The position numbers and the translations under genes are program-made. From positions 474,309 through 538,308 of the forward strand of contig NZ_JAKRRW010000001.1 in NCBI RefSeq assembly GCF_026191635.1: 64,000 nucleotides of DNA, given 5' to 3'. This DNA is from Photobacterium obscurum (GTDB lineage: Bacteria; Pseudomonadota; Gammaproteobacteria; Enterobacterales; Vibrionaceae). The notes below the pieces were generated by a model, which searched no databases, was not told the DNA's origin, and was given only the letters and a program-made list of their open reading frames with translations. Shown here piece after piece: positions 1-10,249 of this stretch; position 1 is the stretch's first letter, and each line of letters starts with the position of its first letter.

Positions 1-1303
1 CCTGTATGATGCCGAGGAAGATGCCTACCTGATCGGCCGTGACCATATCGGTATCATTCCGCTCTACCATGGCCATGACGAACACGGTAACTACTATGTC
101 GCTTCAGAAATGAAGTCTTTGGTACCTGTTTGTAAAACTATCAGCGAGTTCCCTCCTGGCCACTTCCTATGGAGCAAGAAAGGCGAGCCTGTGCGTTACT
201 ACAAGCGTGACTGGATGGAGTTTGACTCGGTCGCCGAGGCAAAAACCGATAAAGTTGCCCTTAGCAACGCATTAGAAGGTGCCGTAAAACGTCAGCTAAT
301 GACCGATGTGCCATACGGTGTTCTACTATCTGGCGGCCTGGATTCCTCGGTTATTTCGGCTATTACCAAAAAGTTTGCAGCCCGCCGTATCGAGGATGAC
401 GAGCAATCTGAAGCCTGGTGGCCAACACTGCACTCATTTGCCATCGGCCTTGAAGGTGCCCCCGATCTAAAAGCAGCCAAAGTCGTCGCTGACAGCATCG
501 GTACGGTTCACCACGAACTAACCTACACCGTACAGGAAGGCCTAGATGCCATCCGTGATGTGATTTACCACATCGAAACCTACGACGTCACCACCATTCG
601 TGCTTCAACGCCAATGTACCTGATGTCACGTAAAATCCGTGCGATGGGAATCAAAATGGTTCTGTCTGGCGAAGGTGCTGATGAGGTATTTGGTGGTTAT
701 CTATACTTCCACAAGGCACCAAACGCCAAAGAATTCCATGAAGAAACCGTTCGTAAGCTACTGGCTCTGAACATGTTCGACTGTGCGCGTGCCAACAAGT
801 CAATGGCCGCCTGGGGGATTGAGGCTCGCGTTCCGTTCCTGGATAAAGAGTTCCTGGAAGTGGCAATGCGCTTAAACCCTGAAGACAAAATGTGTGGCAA
901 CGGCAAAATGGAAAAACATATCGTTCGCGAATGTTTCGGTCACTACCTGCCAGAATCGGTTGCATGGCGTCAGAAAGAACAATTCTCTGATGGCGTTGGT
1001 TACAGCTGGATTGACTCGCTAAGAGACGTTGCGGAAGCAAAAGTTACTGAACAGCAGCTTGAAACCGCGAAGTTCCGTTTCCCGTACAACACGCCGACAA
1101 CCAAAGAAGGCTATATGTACCGCGAGATCTTCGAAGAGCTGTTCCCATTGGCTGATGCAGCCAAATGTGTACCGGGCGGCCCGTCTATCGCCTGCTCAAG
1201 CGCCAAAGCCATTGAATGGGACGAAAGCTTCAAGAACAGCGCCGATCCATCAGGCCGTGCAGTTGCTGCCGTTCACAACGAAGCCTATGAGCAAAAAGCC
1301 TAA
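1..1303 (+). CDS. asnB: Asparagine synthetase B, glutamine-hydrolysing (5' end outside window)
   Basis: Makes asparagine from aspartate, glutamine and ATP in the cytoplasm. The reading frame is open from base 2, so the N-terminal part is missing and only the end of the glutaminase domain (LIGRDHIGIIPLY) plus the full synthetase domain is present. The ATP-pyrophosphatase loop LLSGGLDSS, the segment LSGEGADEVFGGY and the segment EARVPFLD are all typical of AsnB. The stop is TAA at 1301-1303, followed by a good terminator. gsk converges on it from the other side. Nothing looks damaged. Family assignment is very secure. Confidence 0.96.
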   Translation, partial: LYDAEEDAYLIGRDHIGIIPLYHGHDEHGNYYVASEMKSLVPVCKTISEFPPGHFLWSKKGEPVRYYKRDWMEFDSVAEAKTDKVALSNALEGAVKRQLMTDVPYGVLLSGGLDSSVISAITKKFAARRIEDDEQSEAWWPTLHSFAIGLEGAPDLKAAKVVADSIGTVHHELTYTVQEGLDAIRDVIYHIETYDVTTIRASTPMYLMSRKIRAMGIKMVLSGEGADEVFGGYLYFHKAPNAKEFHEETVRKLLALNMFDCARANKSMAAWGIEARVPFLDKEFLEVAMRLNPEDKMCGNGKMEKHIVRECFGHYLPESVAWRQKEQFSDGVGYSWIDSLRDVAEAKVTEQQLETAKFRFPYNTPTTKEGYMYREIFEELFPLADAAKCVPGGPSIACSSAKAIEWDESFKNSADPSGRAVAAVHNEAYEQKA

Positions 1304-1334
1304 CAGCGAAATTAACCACAGAGTGTAAATACCA

Positions 1335-1362
1335 AGCGAGAGCCATTAGCTCTCGCTTTTTT
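1335..1362 (+). terminator. Rho-independent terminator of asnB
   Basis: A perfect 9-bp stem (AGCGAGAGC, 1335-1343, pairing with 1349-1357) has a 5-nt loop and is followed by a run of six T. It lies 31 bp after the asnB stop. Confidence 0.9.
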
Positions 1363-1486
1363 ATATGTTCCGAAATAATCAGGCCCCTATTACCAACGCA
1401 ACCTGACTTACCCTTCGATTAGCTTTCTCGCCCCCTGAGCATCACCATACAAGGAGAAGCTGGGAGGGAGTCAATCCCCCGAAAAC

Positions 1487-1512
1487 AAAAAACCGCCTTT
1501 CGGCGGTTTTCT
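1487..1512 (-). terminator. Terminator of gsk, leftward
   Basis: The stem AAAACCGCC / GGCGGTTTT (1489-1497 with 1502-1510) has a TTTC loop. Read leftward it is followed by a T-rich tract, so it fits the end of the gsk transcript. It could also act on readthrough from asnB. Confidence 0.8.
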
Positions 1513-1607
1513 CTAATACAGGTTCACTTAATCGTTATTTTCAACACCAGTTCATTCAAAAGCTCTTTCGATACTGCTACTGGGCGAACTGACAAAGAAA
1601 ATGAAGA

Positions 1608-2912
1608 TTAACGCTCCCAGTATGCTTCTTCCAGGCTATCTTCACGCTCTGGCAGACCACGGGACAAACGTGGCGAGTGCTGTGCCAGCACCTCATAGCT
1701 CACGCGGTTTGAATACAGACAAACCTGAGAGAATGAGGAATAGGTCAAGAAGTTATGCTGATGCTTACTCGACTTAGGCACATTCTCTTTGTGGTAGCGG
1801 TTAGCCGACATATCGTGTAGCAATGCAGACAGTGCACCATCACCCGCACCATTCGTATTCTTGATTCGCTCTGGTCCACCCATGTACGGAGCAATATGAG
1901 AGTATACCTTCAGCGGATTCTCACAGTCGCTTTTCAGCATTGGACGGCTGAACTCGTAGCGGTTGAACTCTGGGATCTCGCCAGGTAGCAGCGGCAGACT
2001 CGTTTCGCGTTTCGCTTCGTCTTCGGTATAGCCCGCCGTATACAGACCAACTGGTCCGGCAGTACAAAGTACCAGGTCTACCCACTCCAGTGTTTTCTCT
2101 GAAGCAACAAGCGGATCAGCTTCGCCGGTCAGGGCTTCGGCTTCATCTTCATTCATCGCAACAACAGTAACGTGATCACGCAGGAAGTCACGCCACCACT
2201 GAGGATCATCCTCAATCACGAACTTGGTACCCAGGGTCAGAACAACTGGCACATCATGCTTTTTAGCATATTCAATTGCACGCATTGTTGCTTCAGGCAT
2301 CGGGTCACCTTCTTTGCAACGCACAAGATATGCCGTCAAAACAAGCGCTGAGGCGTTCTTGAACACTGCCTCAGGAATGCTGCTCGGATCCAGCTGGTTC
2401 ATACGGCCTTCGTTGATAGCGAAAGTACGCTCGCCCTCTTTCGAGATCAGTGCAAAGCAACGACCAATAGGACCGTGTACCGGCTGAAGGTGATTCATAT
2501 CCATACGGCTAGAGGTATTGCAAAGATAACGGTATGCATAGCTACCAATCTCGATATCTTTACTCATGACACCAAGCAGTACAGATTTATCATCTGCAAG
2601 TACTGAATAGTTGTGCAGGGTGTTACCGATGGTACCACCAGCAAACTCATGGCTGATCAGATCATTTTCTTTCAGCTCTTGGTAAAGCGCTTCGGCTTTC
2701 TCGTCAGTAATCACCAACGAGTGGCCTTTACTTAGCTCATAGCGTTCCAGGAATTCATCATCGACACACGCTTCGATATCAACCAGAGTCTGGTCAATAC
2801 CCACAACATGGGTACGTGTTAGACGCTTTTCTTGTTTAGCTTGACTCAGAAGGGGATCGCGCGCATGTACAGGAAAGTAATGCTTAGATTTTCGTTGGCC
2901 TGGAAATTTCAT
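1608..2912 (-). CDS. gsk: Inosine-guanosine kinase
   Basis: Phosphorylates inosine and guanosine to IMP and GMP in purine salvage; cytoplasmic. The product is 434 residues, the same as E. coli Gsk, and starts MKFPGQRKSK as that family does. It is a PfkB/ribokinase fold protein: the substrate-side glycines GGTIGNTLHNYS lie near residue 90, and the C-terminal NTNGAGDGALSAL motif carries the catalytic aspartate. It sits next to hemH and adk as in other gammaproteobacteria. It is a single-gene unit with its own terminator and no visible anomalies. Confidence 0.95.
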   Translation of the reverse strand: MKFPGQRKSKHYFPVHARDPLLSQAKQEKRLTRTHVVGIDQTLVDIEACVDDEFLERYELSKGHSLVITDEKAEALYQELKENDLISHEFAGGTIGNTLHNYSVLADDKSVLLGVMSKDIEIGSYAYRYLCNTSSRMDMNHLQPVHGPIGRCFALISKEGERTFAINEGRMNQLDPSSIPEAVFKNASALVLTAYLVRCKEGDPMPEATMRAIEYAKKHDVPVVLTLGTKFVIEDDPQWWRDFLRDHVTVVAMNEDEAEALTGEADPLVASEKTLEWVDLVLCTAGPVGLYTAGYTEDEAKRETSLPLLPGEIPEFNRYEFSRPMLKSDCENPLKVYSHIAPYMGGPERIKNTNGAGDGALSALLHDMSANRYHKENVPKSSKHQHNFLTYSSFSQVCLYSNRVSYEVLAQHSPRLSRGLPEREDSLEEAYWER

Positions 2913-2969
2913 GTCAATGAGCTGTCTGTTGAGAAATTTTTGCGAATTCTATCACAGAATATAGAACAT

Positions 2970-3002
2970 AAAAGAAAAAGCTCTCACACTTTTTGAGAGC
3001 TT
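2970..3002 (-). terminator. Terminator of hemH, leftward
   Basis: AAGCTCTCA (2978-2986) pairs with TGAGAGCTT (2994-3002) around a 7-nt loop. On the minus strand the stem is followed by a T-rich run, 45 bp past the hemH stop. Confidence 0.85.
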
Positions 3003-3046
3003 CAACTTTTTTTTGAGGAAAGTTCTGATTACAGTCTTTACAGCTT

Positions 3047-4021
3047 TTACCAACCCTGGCTATGTTGGCTAACCAACTCGGCCATCATTTTGATATGGGT
3101 AGGGTTATCATTGAGACACGGGATCAAATTAAACTCTTGACCGCCAGCTTCAATAAATGTTTCCTTGCACTGCTCAGCAATTTCTTCCAGTGTTTCGAGG
3201 CAGTCAACAGAGAAAGCCGGACACATAACATCCAGGCGCTTCACCCCTTTCTTGGCCAATTCCGCAATTGTCTGCTCCGTGTAGGGCTTCAACCACTCTT
3301 CACGCCCGAAGATCGACTGGTAACTCATACTCATTTGTTCGCGAGGCATATCTAGCTTCTCGGCCAACAAAGCCGTTGTACCATTACAGTGCTGCGGGTA
3401 CGGATCACCATTATCGGCGTAACGCTTGGGAATACCATGATAAGAACACAATAGGTAATCCGGTTTACCGTGTGTTTCCCAGAAATCAGTCACTGACTCA
3501 GCCAAAGCGCCAATATATTCCGGGTGATCAAAATACTGGTTAATAAAACGCAACTCCGGAATATCAGCCTGCTTTTTCAGTACCTTCGCGACTTTATCGA
3601 AAACCGCAGCGGTCGTCGTTCGGGAATATTGCGGGTAGAGCGGCAGCACCAAAACTTTATTGCAGCCCTGCTGTTTCAGGCGGTCCAAGCCAGAGAAAAT
3701 ACTTGGGTTGCCATAGGTCATTCCAAGCTCGACCGGCAATTTCAGTGTTTCAGCCAACTGCTGTTGCTGGCGGCGGGAATACACCATCAGCGGGGAGCCG
3801 TCCTCCATCCATACAGACTGATAGAGCTTAGCCACCTTGGGAGAGCGAATCGGTAAAATAATGCCATGCAAAATTGGGCACCACAGCCAGCGAGTCATAT
3901 CGACTACCCGCTTGTCATGCAAGAACTCAGATAAAAAACGTTTGACTGCGGCTGGCGAGGCTTCATCCGGAGTACCAAGGTTTACCAGTAATACGCCATA
4001 CTTATTGTTTTTTTCGCTCAT
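3047..4021 (-). CDS. hemH: Ferrochelatase
   Basis: Inserts ferrous iron into protoporphyrin IX, the last step of heme synthesis. An upstream in-frame start at 4060 exists, but the ATG at 4021 (MSEKNNKYG) is preceded directly by AAGGAA and places the conserved LLVNLGTPD at the N-terminus as expected, so 4021 is chosen (324 residues). The conserved SYHGIPKRY region with the catalytic histidine and the [12 protein letters not shown] region with the active-site glutamate are both present. Gene order adk-hemH-gsk is conserved in enterics and vibrios. A separate terminator follows, so it is probably monocistronic. Confidence 0.94.
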   Translation of the reverse strand: MSEKNNKYGVLLVNLGTPDEASPAAVKRFLSEFLHDKRVVDMTRWLWCPILHGIILPIRSPKVAKLYQSVWMEDGSPLMVYSRRQQQQLAETLKLPVELGMTYGNPSIFSGLDRLKQQGCNKVLVLPLYPQYSRTTTAAVFDKVAKVLKKQADIPELRFINQYFDHPEYIGALAESVTDFWETHGKPDYLLCSYHGIPKRYADNGDPYPQHCNGTTALLAEKLDMPREQMSMSYQSIFGREEWLKPYTEQTIAELAKKGVKRLDVMCPAFSVDCLETLEEIAEQCKETFIEAGGQEFNLIPCLNDNPTHIKMMAELVSQHSQGW

Positions 4022-4089
4022 ACTTTCCTTCGCGTTTTTTGTAATGCGCCGACCTGTCAACTTTATCAGCTTTCAAAAAACATGCCTAT

Positions 4090-4120
4090 AAAAAACGGGT
4101 TAGCCCGAAAGCTAACCCGT
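4090..4120 (-). terminator. Terminator of adk, leftward
   Basis: A perfect 10-bp stem ACGGGTTAGC (4095-4104) / GCTAACCCGT (4111-4120) has a CCGAAA loop. Leftward it runs into T6, 30 bp after the adk stop. Confidence 0.92.
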
Positions 4121-4149
4121 CATCATGTTTTTGCCGTATCTTTCAGCGA

Positions 4150-4803
<654 letters not shown>

Positions 4804-4864
4804 CTATTGAATAAAATGGAGTTTTGCAAAGAAGGTGAAAATACACTGATTAGCCCGCAGCCGC

Positions 4865-4887
4865 AAGCCCGGTACTCAACCGGGCTT
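4865..4887 (-). terminator. Hairpin between htpG and adk
   Basis: AAGCCCGGT (4865-4873) pairs with ACCGGGCTT (4879-4887) around a 5-nt loop. There is no clear T tract on either side. It may attenuate or mark the 3' end of the htpG message, but its role is uncertain. Confidence 0.5.
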
Positions 4888-4967
4888 AGATTACATGCTT
4901 TATCAGAATACTATTTGAAGCTGGGATAAGAATCGATTAGACCTTAGTCGTTTCTCATCCCGGCATT

Positions 4968-6866
4968 TTATGCCAGCAGCTTATTGACCGCAGCCAGGAA
5001 CTGAGAAGGATCTTCCATCGAGCCTCGTTCAGCCAGCATTGCCTGACCTAGCAGCATCTCAACCCAGCGACCGAATGCTTCTTCATCAGCTTCGTCAGCC
5101 ATCTTGTTAACAAGCGCATGTTCCGGGTTAAGTTCAAGAATATACTTCACTTCCGGCGCATCATGACCAGCAGCAGCCAGCAGTTTGGCCATTTGCGTCC
5201 CCATCTCGTTCTCGTCAGTCACGACTACGGCAGGGGTGTCTTGCAGCTTGAATGTAGTACGGACATCTTTGACGCGATCACCCAGATAGGTCTTTGTACG
5301 CTCAACCACCGACTTGAAAGCTTCTTCTGTTTCTTTGTGCTTCTCTTTCTCTTCTTCGTTTTCAAACTTAGACAGATCCAGATCCGCTTTCGTGATCGCC
5401 TGGAATTGCTTGCCGTCGAATTCCGACAGGTGACCCATCAACCATTCATCAATACGATCATGCATAAGGATCACTTCCAGGCCTTTGGCACGGAACTGCT
5501 CCAGGTGCGGGCTGTTCTTCGCGGCAACAAAGCTGTCTGCGGTCAGGAAGTAAATTTTATCCTGGCCTTCTTTCATTCGTTCGACATAGTCAGCCAGCGA
5601 GACTGATTGCTCAGCTGTATCGTTGTGCGTCGAGCTAAAGCGCAGAAGGTTAGCAACCTTTTCGCGGTTGGCAAAATCTTCCGCCGGGCCTTCTTTCAGT
5701 ACCTGACCGAACTCGTTCCACAGCGTCTGGTATTTCTCAGCATCATTTTTCGCCATGCGGTCCATCATCGTCAAAGCACGCTTGGTACACGCTTTGCGAA
5801 GTGCCTGAGTCACCTTGTTATCCTGCAAAATTTCGCGGGATACATTCAGAGGCAGATCATTTGAATCGATCAGGCCGCGCATGAAACGCAGGTACGACGG
5901 CATAAACTGCTGGGCATCATCCATAATGAAAACACGCTGTACGTACAGCTTCAGGCCATGCTTGCTATCGCGATTATTAAGATCCCATGGTGCTTTCGAC
6001 GGGATGTAAAGCAGGCTGGTGTAGTCCTGAGTACCTTCAACACGGTTATGGCTCCATGCCAACGGCTCAGCGAAATCATGAGAGACGTGGTTGTAGAACT
6101 CTTTATACTCCTCGTCAGTGATCTCTGACTTGTTTCGCGTCCAAAGTGCCTGGGCCTTGTTGATCTGCTCCCACTTAGAACCAGTTTCCTTTCCTTCCTC
6201 ATCACGTACCGCTGTCAGGATATGAACAGGGATACCAATATGATCCGAATACTTACCGATGATATCGCGCAGGCGGTGCTCATTGAGGAACTCTTTCTCG
6301 TCTTCACGCAGGTGCAAGATAATTTCGGTGCCACGACTTGGCTTCTCAATATCTTCTACCGAGTAGTCACCTTCACCGCTCGAGTGCCAACAAACAGCCT
6401 GGTCTGCAGGGACGCCAGCTGCACGCGTGTTGACGGTAACAGAATCGGCCACAATGAATGCGGAATAGAAGCCGACACCAAACTGACCAATTAACTGAGA
6501 ATCTTTCGACTGATCTTCGTTCAGCTTGGCAAAGAAATCTTTCGTGCCAGATTTCGCAATCGTACCCAGATGCTCAATCACATCATCACGGGTCATACCA
6601 ATACCATTATCATGAATGGTCAGGGTACCCGCCGCTTCGTTGAATGACAGCTTTACGCCTAGCTCTGCATCATTCTCATATAAATCAGGCTGCGACAGCG
6701 CGCGGAAGCGTAACTTATCAGCAGCATCCGAGGCATTAGAAATCAACTCACGTAAAAAAATCTCTTTGTTAGAATACAGTGAGTGGATCATCAGATGTAA
6801 AAGTTGCTTTACTTCCGATTGAAAGCCACGTGTTTCCTTATTTTTATGGGTGTTTTGCTCGCTCAT
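4968..6866 (-). CDS. htpG: Hsp90-family chaperone HtpG
   Basis: ATP-dependent cytosolic chaperone of the Hsp90 family. The product is 632 residues (family about 620-635). The N-terminal GHKL ATPase signatures are clear: [16 protein letters not shown] near residue 40, DNGIGM, and [11 protein letters not shown]. The middle domain includes [10 protein letters not shown] and SREILQDN, and the C-terminal dimer domain is intact. It is divergent from toxR, the arrangement known in Vibrio. A sigma-32-like promoter lies upstream. Confidence 0.96.
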   Translation of the reverse strand: MSEQNTHKNKETRGFQSEVKQLLHLMIHSLYSNKEIFLRELISNASDAADKLRFRALSQPDLYENDAELGVKLSFNEAAGTLTIHDNGIGMTRDDVIEHLGTIAKSGTKDFFAKLNEDQSKDSQLIGQFGVGFYSAFIVADSVTVNTRAAGVPADQAVCWHSSGEGDYSVEDIEKPSRGTEIILHLREDEKEFLNEHRLRDIIGKYSDHIGIPVHILTAVRDEEGKETGSKWEQINKAQALWTRNKSEITDEEYKEFYNHVSHDFAEPLAWSHNRVEGTQDYTSLLYIPSKAPWDLNNRDSKHGLKLYVQRVFIMDDAQQFMPSYLRFMRGLIDSNDLPLNVSREILQDNKVTQALRKACTKRALTMMDRMAKNDAEKYQTLWNEFGQVLKEGPAEDFANREKVANLLRFSSTHNDTAEQSVSLADYVERMKEGQDKIYFLTADSFVAAKNSPHLEQFRAKGLEVILMHDRIDEWLMGHLSEFDGKQFQAITKADLDLSKFENEEEKEKHKETEEAFKSVVERTKTYLGDRVKDVRTTFKLQDTPAVVVTDENEMGTQMAKLLAAAGHDAPEVKYILELNPEHALVNKMADEADEEAFGRWVEMLLGQAMLAERGSMEDPSQFLAAVNKLLA

Positions 6867-6913
6867 TTCAACTCCGTAACTCGTCGTATTACGTAATCCA
6901 TAACAATTCAGTA

Positions 6914-6943
6914 TATAGATATGGTCAAACCCCGTGTTTTCAA
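6914..6943 (-). promoter_or_regulatory. Sigma-32-like heat-shock promoter of htpG
   Basis: On the minus strand TTGAAA (6943-6938) is followed after 13 bases by CCATATCTATA (6924-6914). This resembles the heat-shock consensus CTTGAAA ... CCCCATnT, although the -10 element has only part of the C run. The position fits htpG. Confidence 0.5.
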
Positions 6944-7067
6944 CCTAAAATACGGCTTTTATATGCTTTAGATATTTTCAGCCTGTTCTTTTTATAATTT
7001 TATATTCAGATAGGATTCAGGGAATTTATGATATACAGACAGCTCAACTGTACCCTTGGTGCTAAAA

Positions 7068-7943
7068 ATGAATAAAACATCAAATAAGTATTTGATAGGT
7101 CAAAGATTCCTTTTTGACCCCTATGACAATAGCCTAATCGACCAATTAGAAAGCGATGAGCTAACCCGCCTTGGCAGCAATGAAAGCCGAGCATTGAGCC
7201 TACTTATCGAAGAGCCAGGGGCTATCATCACTCGTACCCGCCTACATGATTATGTATGGCGCGAGCAAGGCTTTGAAGTAGATGATTCCAGCCTTACCCA
7301 AGCGATCTCAACGCTGCGTAAAGCTTTAAAGGATTCAACCAAATCACCAGAGTTTATCAAAACGGTACCCAAGCGCGGCTATCAAATGATTGCTGACGTA
7401 GATGAGTTTGCTGACAGTCCAACCGTTAGTGAAGAGCCTAAAAGCAGCCAGGATACTGATATCCTGGCGCCTGAGCCAAACAGCCCAGAACAAGGGTTGT
7501 CACAACAGAGCCTTGGCAAGATATCAAGCTCAGCCGCTCAACTTGAGACGAAAAACAAAGCGACTGGAAATCGTTCCAAGTCCAATATGACACTTTTTAG
7601 CGGGTTGGCGATCCTTTTAGCATGTTTGTTACCCATACTGGTCAGCATGACCTTTCCACCCAAATCAGCGGCTTTTGAACCATTACTGACCGTAGGCGGT
7701 GTGCAGGTGCTGACCCCAAAAAACCACCCTGCTATCGTGCAATGGAAACCGATGATTTCGAGCTGTGTAGAAACCTACCTTGAATATCACCAAGGCGATG
7801 CCCGTCCAATGGAAGTGATTACAACAGGCGGTCAAAGCAGCCAGTTATGGCTCAATTACATTCACGAAACCTCGATGCCGGGTGAAAACGTCACTCTACG
7901 TTTGCTTACTAGCCAAGAGGACAATAGCAAGCTATGTCAGTAA
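7068..7943 (+). CDS. toxR: Transmembrane transcription regulator ToxR
   Basis: A membrane-anchored regulator that controls porin and other envelope genes in Vibrionaceae. The ATG at 7068 is preferred over a TTG at 7056, giving 291 residues. The N-terminal OmpR-type winged helix (residues about 8-112) has VWREQGFEVDDSSLTQAIST and KTVPKRGYQ. A variable acidic/Ser-rich linker follows, then one membrane helix at about 176-195 and a periplasmic domain with two cysteines, one at the extreme C-terminus, as in V. cholerae ToxR. The end overlaps toxS by 10 bases. A porin gene lies just beyond toxS and is a plausible target. Confidence 0.95.
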   Translation: MNKTSNKYLIGQRFLFDPYDNSLIDQLESDELTRLGSNESRALSLLIEEPGAIITRTRLHDYVWREQGFEVDDSSLTQAISTLRKALKDSTKSPEFIKTVPKRGYQMIADVDEFADSPTVSEEPKSSQDTDILAPEPNSPEQGLSQQSLGKISSSAAQLETKNKATGNRSKSNMTLFSGLAILLACLLPILVSMTFPPKSAAFEPLLTVGGVQVLTPKNHPAIVQWKPMISSCVETYLEYHQGDARPMEVITTGGQSSQLWLNYIHETSMPGENVTLRLLTSQEDNSKLCQ

Positions 7944-8488
7944 AAAACAATCACGCGAATATGCCTACATTCATCAGAAAATATTGGGCATTTATCGTGT
8001 TGGCAATATCCGTCATTTTCAGCACTTGGCTCTATTTTTCCAGCGACTACAAGCAAGAGCAGTTGCTGATGTCACGTGAATGGCAATCAACCTCTGTCAG
8101 CCGTATTGAGCCAATGCAGCTTGATCAGAGTCAGTTAGGGATGTTGCGCCGAGTAGAACAAAGCAGCCATGTGGTATATCTGCCGAATAAAACCTATTCC
8201 AGAATCACCTTGCTAAAACTGTTCAGTGATAACGAACAACCCCTAACACTACATATTTCTGAATCCGGCAAATGGGATATTAGTGGAGGCTATCTGCTGA
8301 CAGAGCCGCTGGAATTCAAAGATATTACTTCGGGGCGAAATGAAGACTTTCAAAAACGTCACCTAACAATTGTTAAACAGGTGTTCCGCATGGATGCCCA
8401 GCAGAGTCGTCGTATTGACGTTATTAATGAGAAGTCACTGCTGCTCACCAGCCTGACCTACGGCTCGAATATTCTTTACTCGTTGTAG
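7934..8488 (+). CDS. toxS: ToxR effector protein ToxS
   Basis: A periplasmic partner anchored in the inner membrane that stabilises ToxR. The 184-residue product has a hydrophobic anchor at about 17-35 (FIVLAISVIFSTWLYFS) and the family's characteristic SREWQS segment just after it. The ATG at 7934 overlaps the toxR stop, which suggests translational coupling. A second in-frame ATG at 7961 (MPTFIRKYW) would also give a good ToxS. A strong terminator ends the toxRS unit. Confidence 0.93.
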   Translation: MSVKNNHANMPTFIRKYWAFIVLAISVIFSTWLYFSSDYKQEQLLMSREWQSTSVSRIEPMQLDQSQLGMLRRVEQSSHVVYLPNKTYSRITLLKLFSDNEQPLTLHISESGKWDISGGYLLTEPLEFKDITSGRNEDFQKRHLTIVKQVFRMDAQQSRRIDVINEKSLLLTSLTYGSNILYSL

Positions 8489-8518
8489 AGCGACAATTTG
8501 TTTAACAGCCTGCTTGAG

Positions 8519-8553
8519 ATAAACCGCACTTTTAGGAGTGTGGTTTATTTTTT
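8519..8553 (+). terminator. Terminator of toxRS
   Basis: A 12-bp stem (8519-8530 with 8537-8548, one G-U pair) has a 6-nt loop and is followed by T6, 30 bp after toxS. Confidence 0.92.
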
Positions 8554-8727
8554 GAGGACGAGAAGAACCTGATTTCTAGGACAAGCTGAAAAGCGGTTCT
8601 AAATTTTAAGCTTCAACAAAGCAAACTTTCACAAGCCAAATTAACAAAGAATGCTCCTCCCTCTTTTCAAGGGGTGGGAAAAAAGCTGGCTTTCCTAGGA
8701 ACAAGGCTCTAGCTCCCTGCTCTTAAC

Positions 8728-8758
8728 AAAAAAAGGGGGGAAGCGTACCGCTTCCCCC
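8728..8758 (-). terminator. Terminator of the porin gene, leftward
   Basis: GGGGGAAGCG (8736-8745) pairs with CGCTTCCCCC (8749-8758). On the minus strand the stem is followed by T7. Confidence 0.9.
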
Positions 8759-8790
8759 AAAACAATGAACATTCCTATATATTCAAATAA

Positions 8791-9825
8791 TTAGAAGTAC
8801 ACTCGCATACCGATAGTGAATGCACTGTCATCATTACCAGCCACTTCGTCATCGAAGCTCATGTCGGCATATTCAGCGTAAGAAACTACGCTGTCATTTA
8901 GCCAGTAATCGGCACCAATAGTGTACTGATTAAGCTTGTCATCTTGTGTGTCATAATCTACGTAGTCATACACACCGTACAGACCGAAACCTGATGGCAG
9001 ATCGTAGCGAGCCATCGCACCGATACCGGTTTGCTCGTCACCAGCGAAGTCATAGTCAGAGTACATTGCAGCCAAAGATAGGCTCTGGATGTTATATGTT
9101 GCGTTCAATGTCCACGATGTATCATCATCGCCACCGTATGTGACATCTTGCTTGGTACGCTCTGAGTAGGTGTAAGTACCCGATAGACCTAAACCAAAGT
9201 CAGATTCCCAAGCCACACCCACAGCATATGCCTGATCAATTCCTAGCTCGCCGTTATCTGGGTTTGAAGCACCCGTTTGATCGATGCCTTCGTCACCAGT
9301 GTGGTATTGCGCCATCATGGTAAGGCCGTATGCCGCCATGTCGTACTTGTACTGAATACCGTTAGTCAGACGATCCGTTGCCGACCAGTCGTTCTTGATG
9401 TTAGCTGTACCACCGTATTCCCAAGTGATATCGTACTGGCCAGCAATGCTATCCTGTACTGCCGACATACGGCCCATACGGAACTCACCGAAGTCACCGC
9501 CGATAGCTACAGAACCGAACTTCAGGAAGCTGTCATCGTCATTGCCGTCACCGTCTTCAGGGATGATATTCAACTCTGTTAGAACATCACCATTGATGTA
9601 CACATTGTTGTCTAGGAAGTAGGTGATGCCTAGGCCAAGCTCAGTACCTTCACCTGTAAACGTACTGTCTGCCCCCATGAAACCGTTATCAGTGGTTTCG
9701 TAACGAGCACGTAGGTTACCGTATGCGTTAACTGAAAGATCGTCTGATTTATAAACTTCTGCTGCCATCGCCGATGCGCTGGCAATTACTGAGCCGATTA
9801 CGACTGCTACTACTGTCTTTTTCAT
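8791..9825 (-). CDS. Outer-membrane general porin, OmpU/OmpH type
   Basis: Trimeric 16-strand diffusion porin of the outer membrane. The ATG at 9825 (MKKTVVAVVIG) is chosen over a GTG at 9831 because AGGAG lies about 7 bases upstream. A signal peptide ends at AMA-AEVYKS. The mature protein opens with the porin strand LSVNAYGNLRARYETTD, is rich in Asp/Gly turns, has the GEFRMGRM loop typical of gram-negative porins, and ends in phenylalanine (MRVYF), the BamA recognition signal. It lies right after toxRS, so ToxR control is plausible but not shown. Which Photobacterium porin it matches was not determined. Confidence 0.9.
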   Translation of the reverse strand: MKKTVVAVVIGSVIASASAMAAEVYKSDDLSVNAYGNLRARYETTDNGFMGADSTFTGEGTELGLGITYFLDNNVYINGDVLTELNIIPEDGDGNDDDSFLKFGSVAIGGDFGEFRMGRMSAVQDSIAGQYDITWEYGGTANIKNDWSATDRLTNGIQYKYDMAAYGLTMMAQYHTGDEGIDQTGASNPDNGELGIDQAYAVGVAWESDFGLGLSGTYTYSERTKQDVTYGGDDDTSWTLNATYNIQSLSLAAMYSDYDFAGDEQTGIGAMARYDLPSGFGLYGVYDYVDYDTQDDKLNQYTIGADYWLNDSVVSYAEYADMSFDDEVAGNDDSAFTIGMRVYF

Positions 9826-10170
9826 GTCCACTCCTAATTACCTGAACACTCTCTTCATGAGAGATGTGTCAGGTGCTGGTATTTGTATTTTTTATCCCTT
9901 GCCCTGGTTATCTGACTACCTACCTTTACCCGCTATCATTAACGAAAAAGGGTTTATCGATAACGTCCCTGGCATTTCAACTCTATCCGAGATGGCAATA
10001 TTAAATACCGAATAACAATGAGTTATGAAGAAAAACAGCCTTAAATATTATTTATATAGTTATTGTTAGAAAATAACCTGATATGAAAACTAAATGTATC
10101 TGCAAATTACTAAAACACCTAAAAACCAATACGTAAGCCACTGAATTAAAATGTTTAATAAATTAAAGGC
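9826..10170. other. AT-rich intergenic region upstream of the porin
   Basis: This 345-bp stretch lies between the porin start and the recR terminator. It is very AT-rich and should hold the porin promoter and any ToxR/OmpR sites. I could not assign individual boxes. A short open frame on the plus strand across it lacks any family signature. Confidence 0.5.
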
Positions 10171-10213
10171 AAAAAAATACCAACTTTCAGATAAAACTGT
10201 CAGTTGGTATTTT
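10171..10213 (-). terminator. Terminator of the dnaX-ybaB-recR operon
   Basis: AAAATACCAACT (10174-10185) pairs with AGTTGGTATTTT (10202-10213); an inner CAG/CTG pair extends the stem. Leftward it continues as a T7 run, 37 bp after the recR stop. Confidence 0.9.
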
Positions 10214-10249
10214 AATGAACTCAATTTATATCGGATCAGCTCGATAGGT

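Noticed and set aside
5118..5606. Long open frame opposite htpG
   Set aside because: Lies antisense to a secure gene, has no ribosome site or family motif, and follows from the codon pattern of htpG.
9824..10015. 63-codon frame in the porin upstream region
   Set aside because: Lies over the expected porin promoter and shows no conserved protein features.
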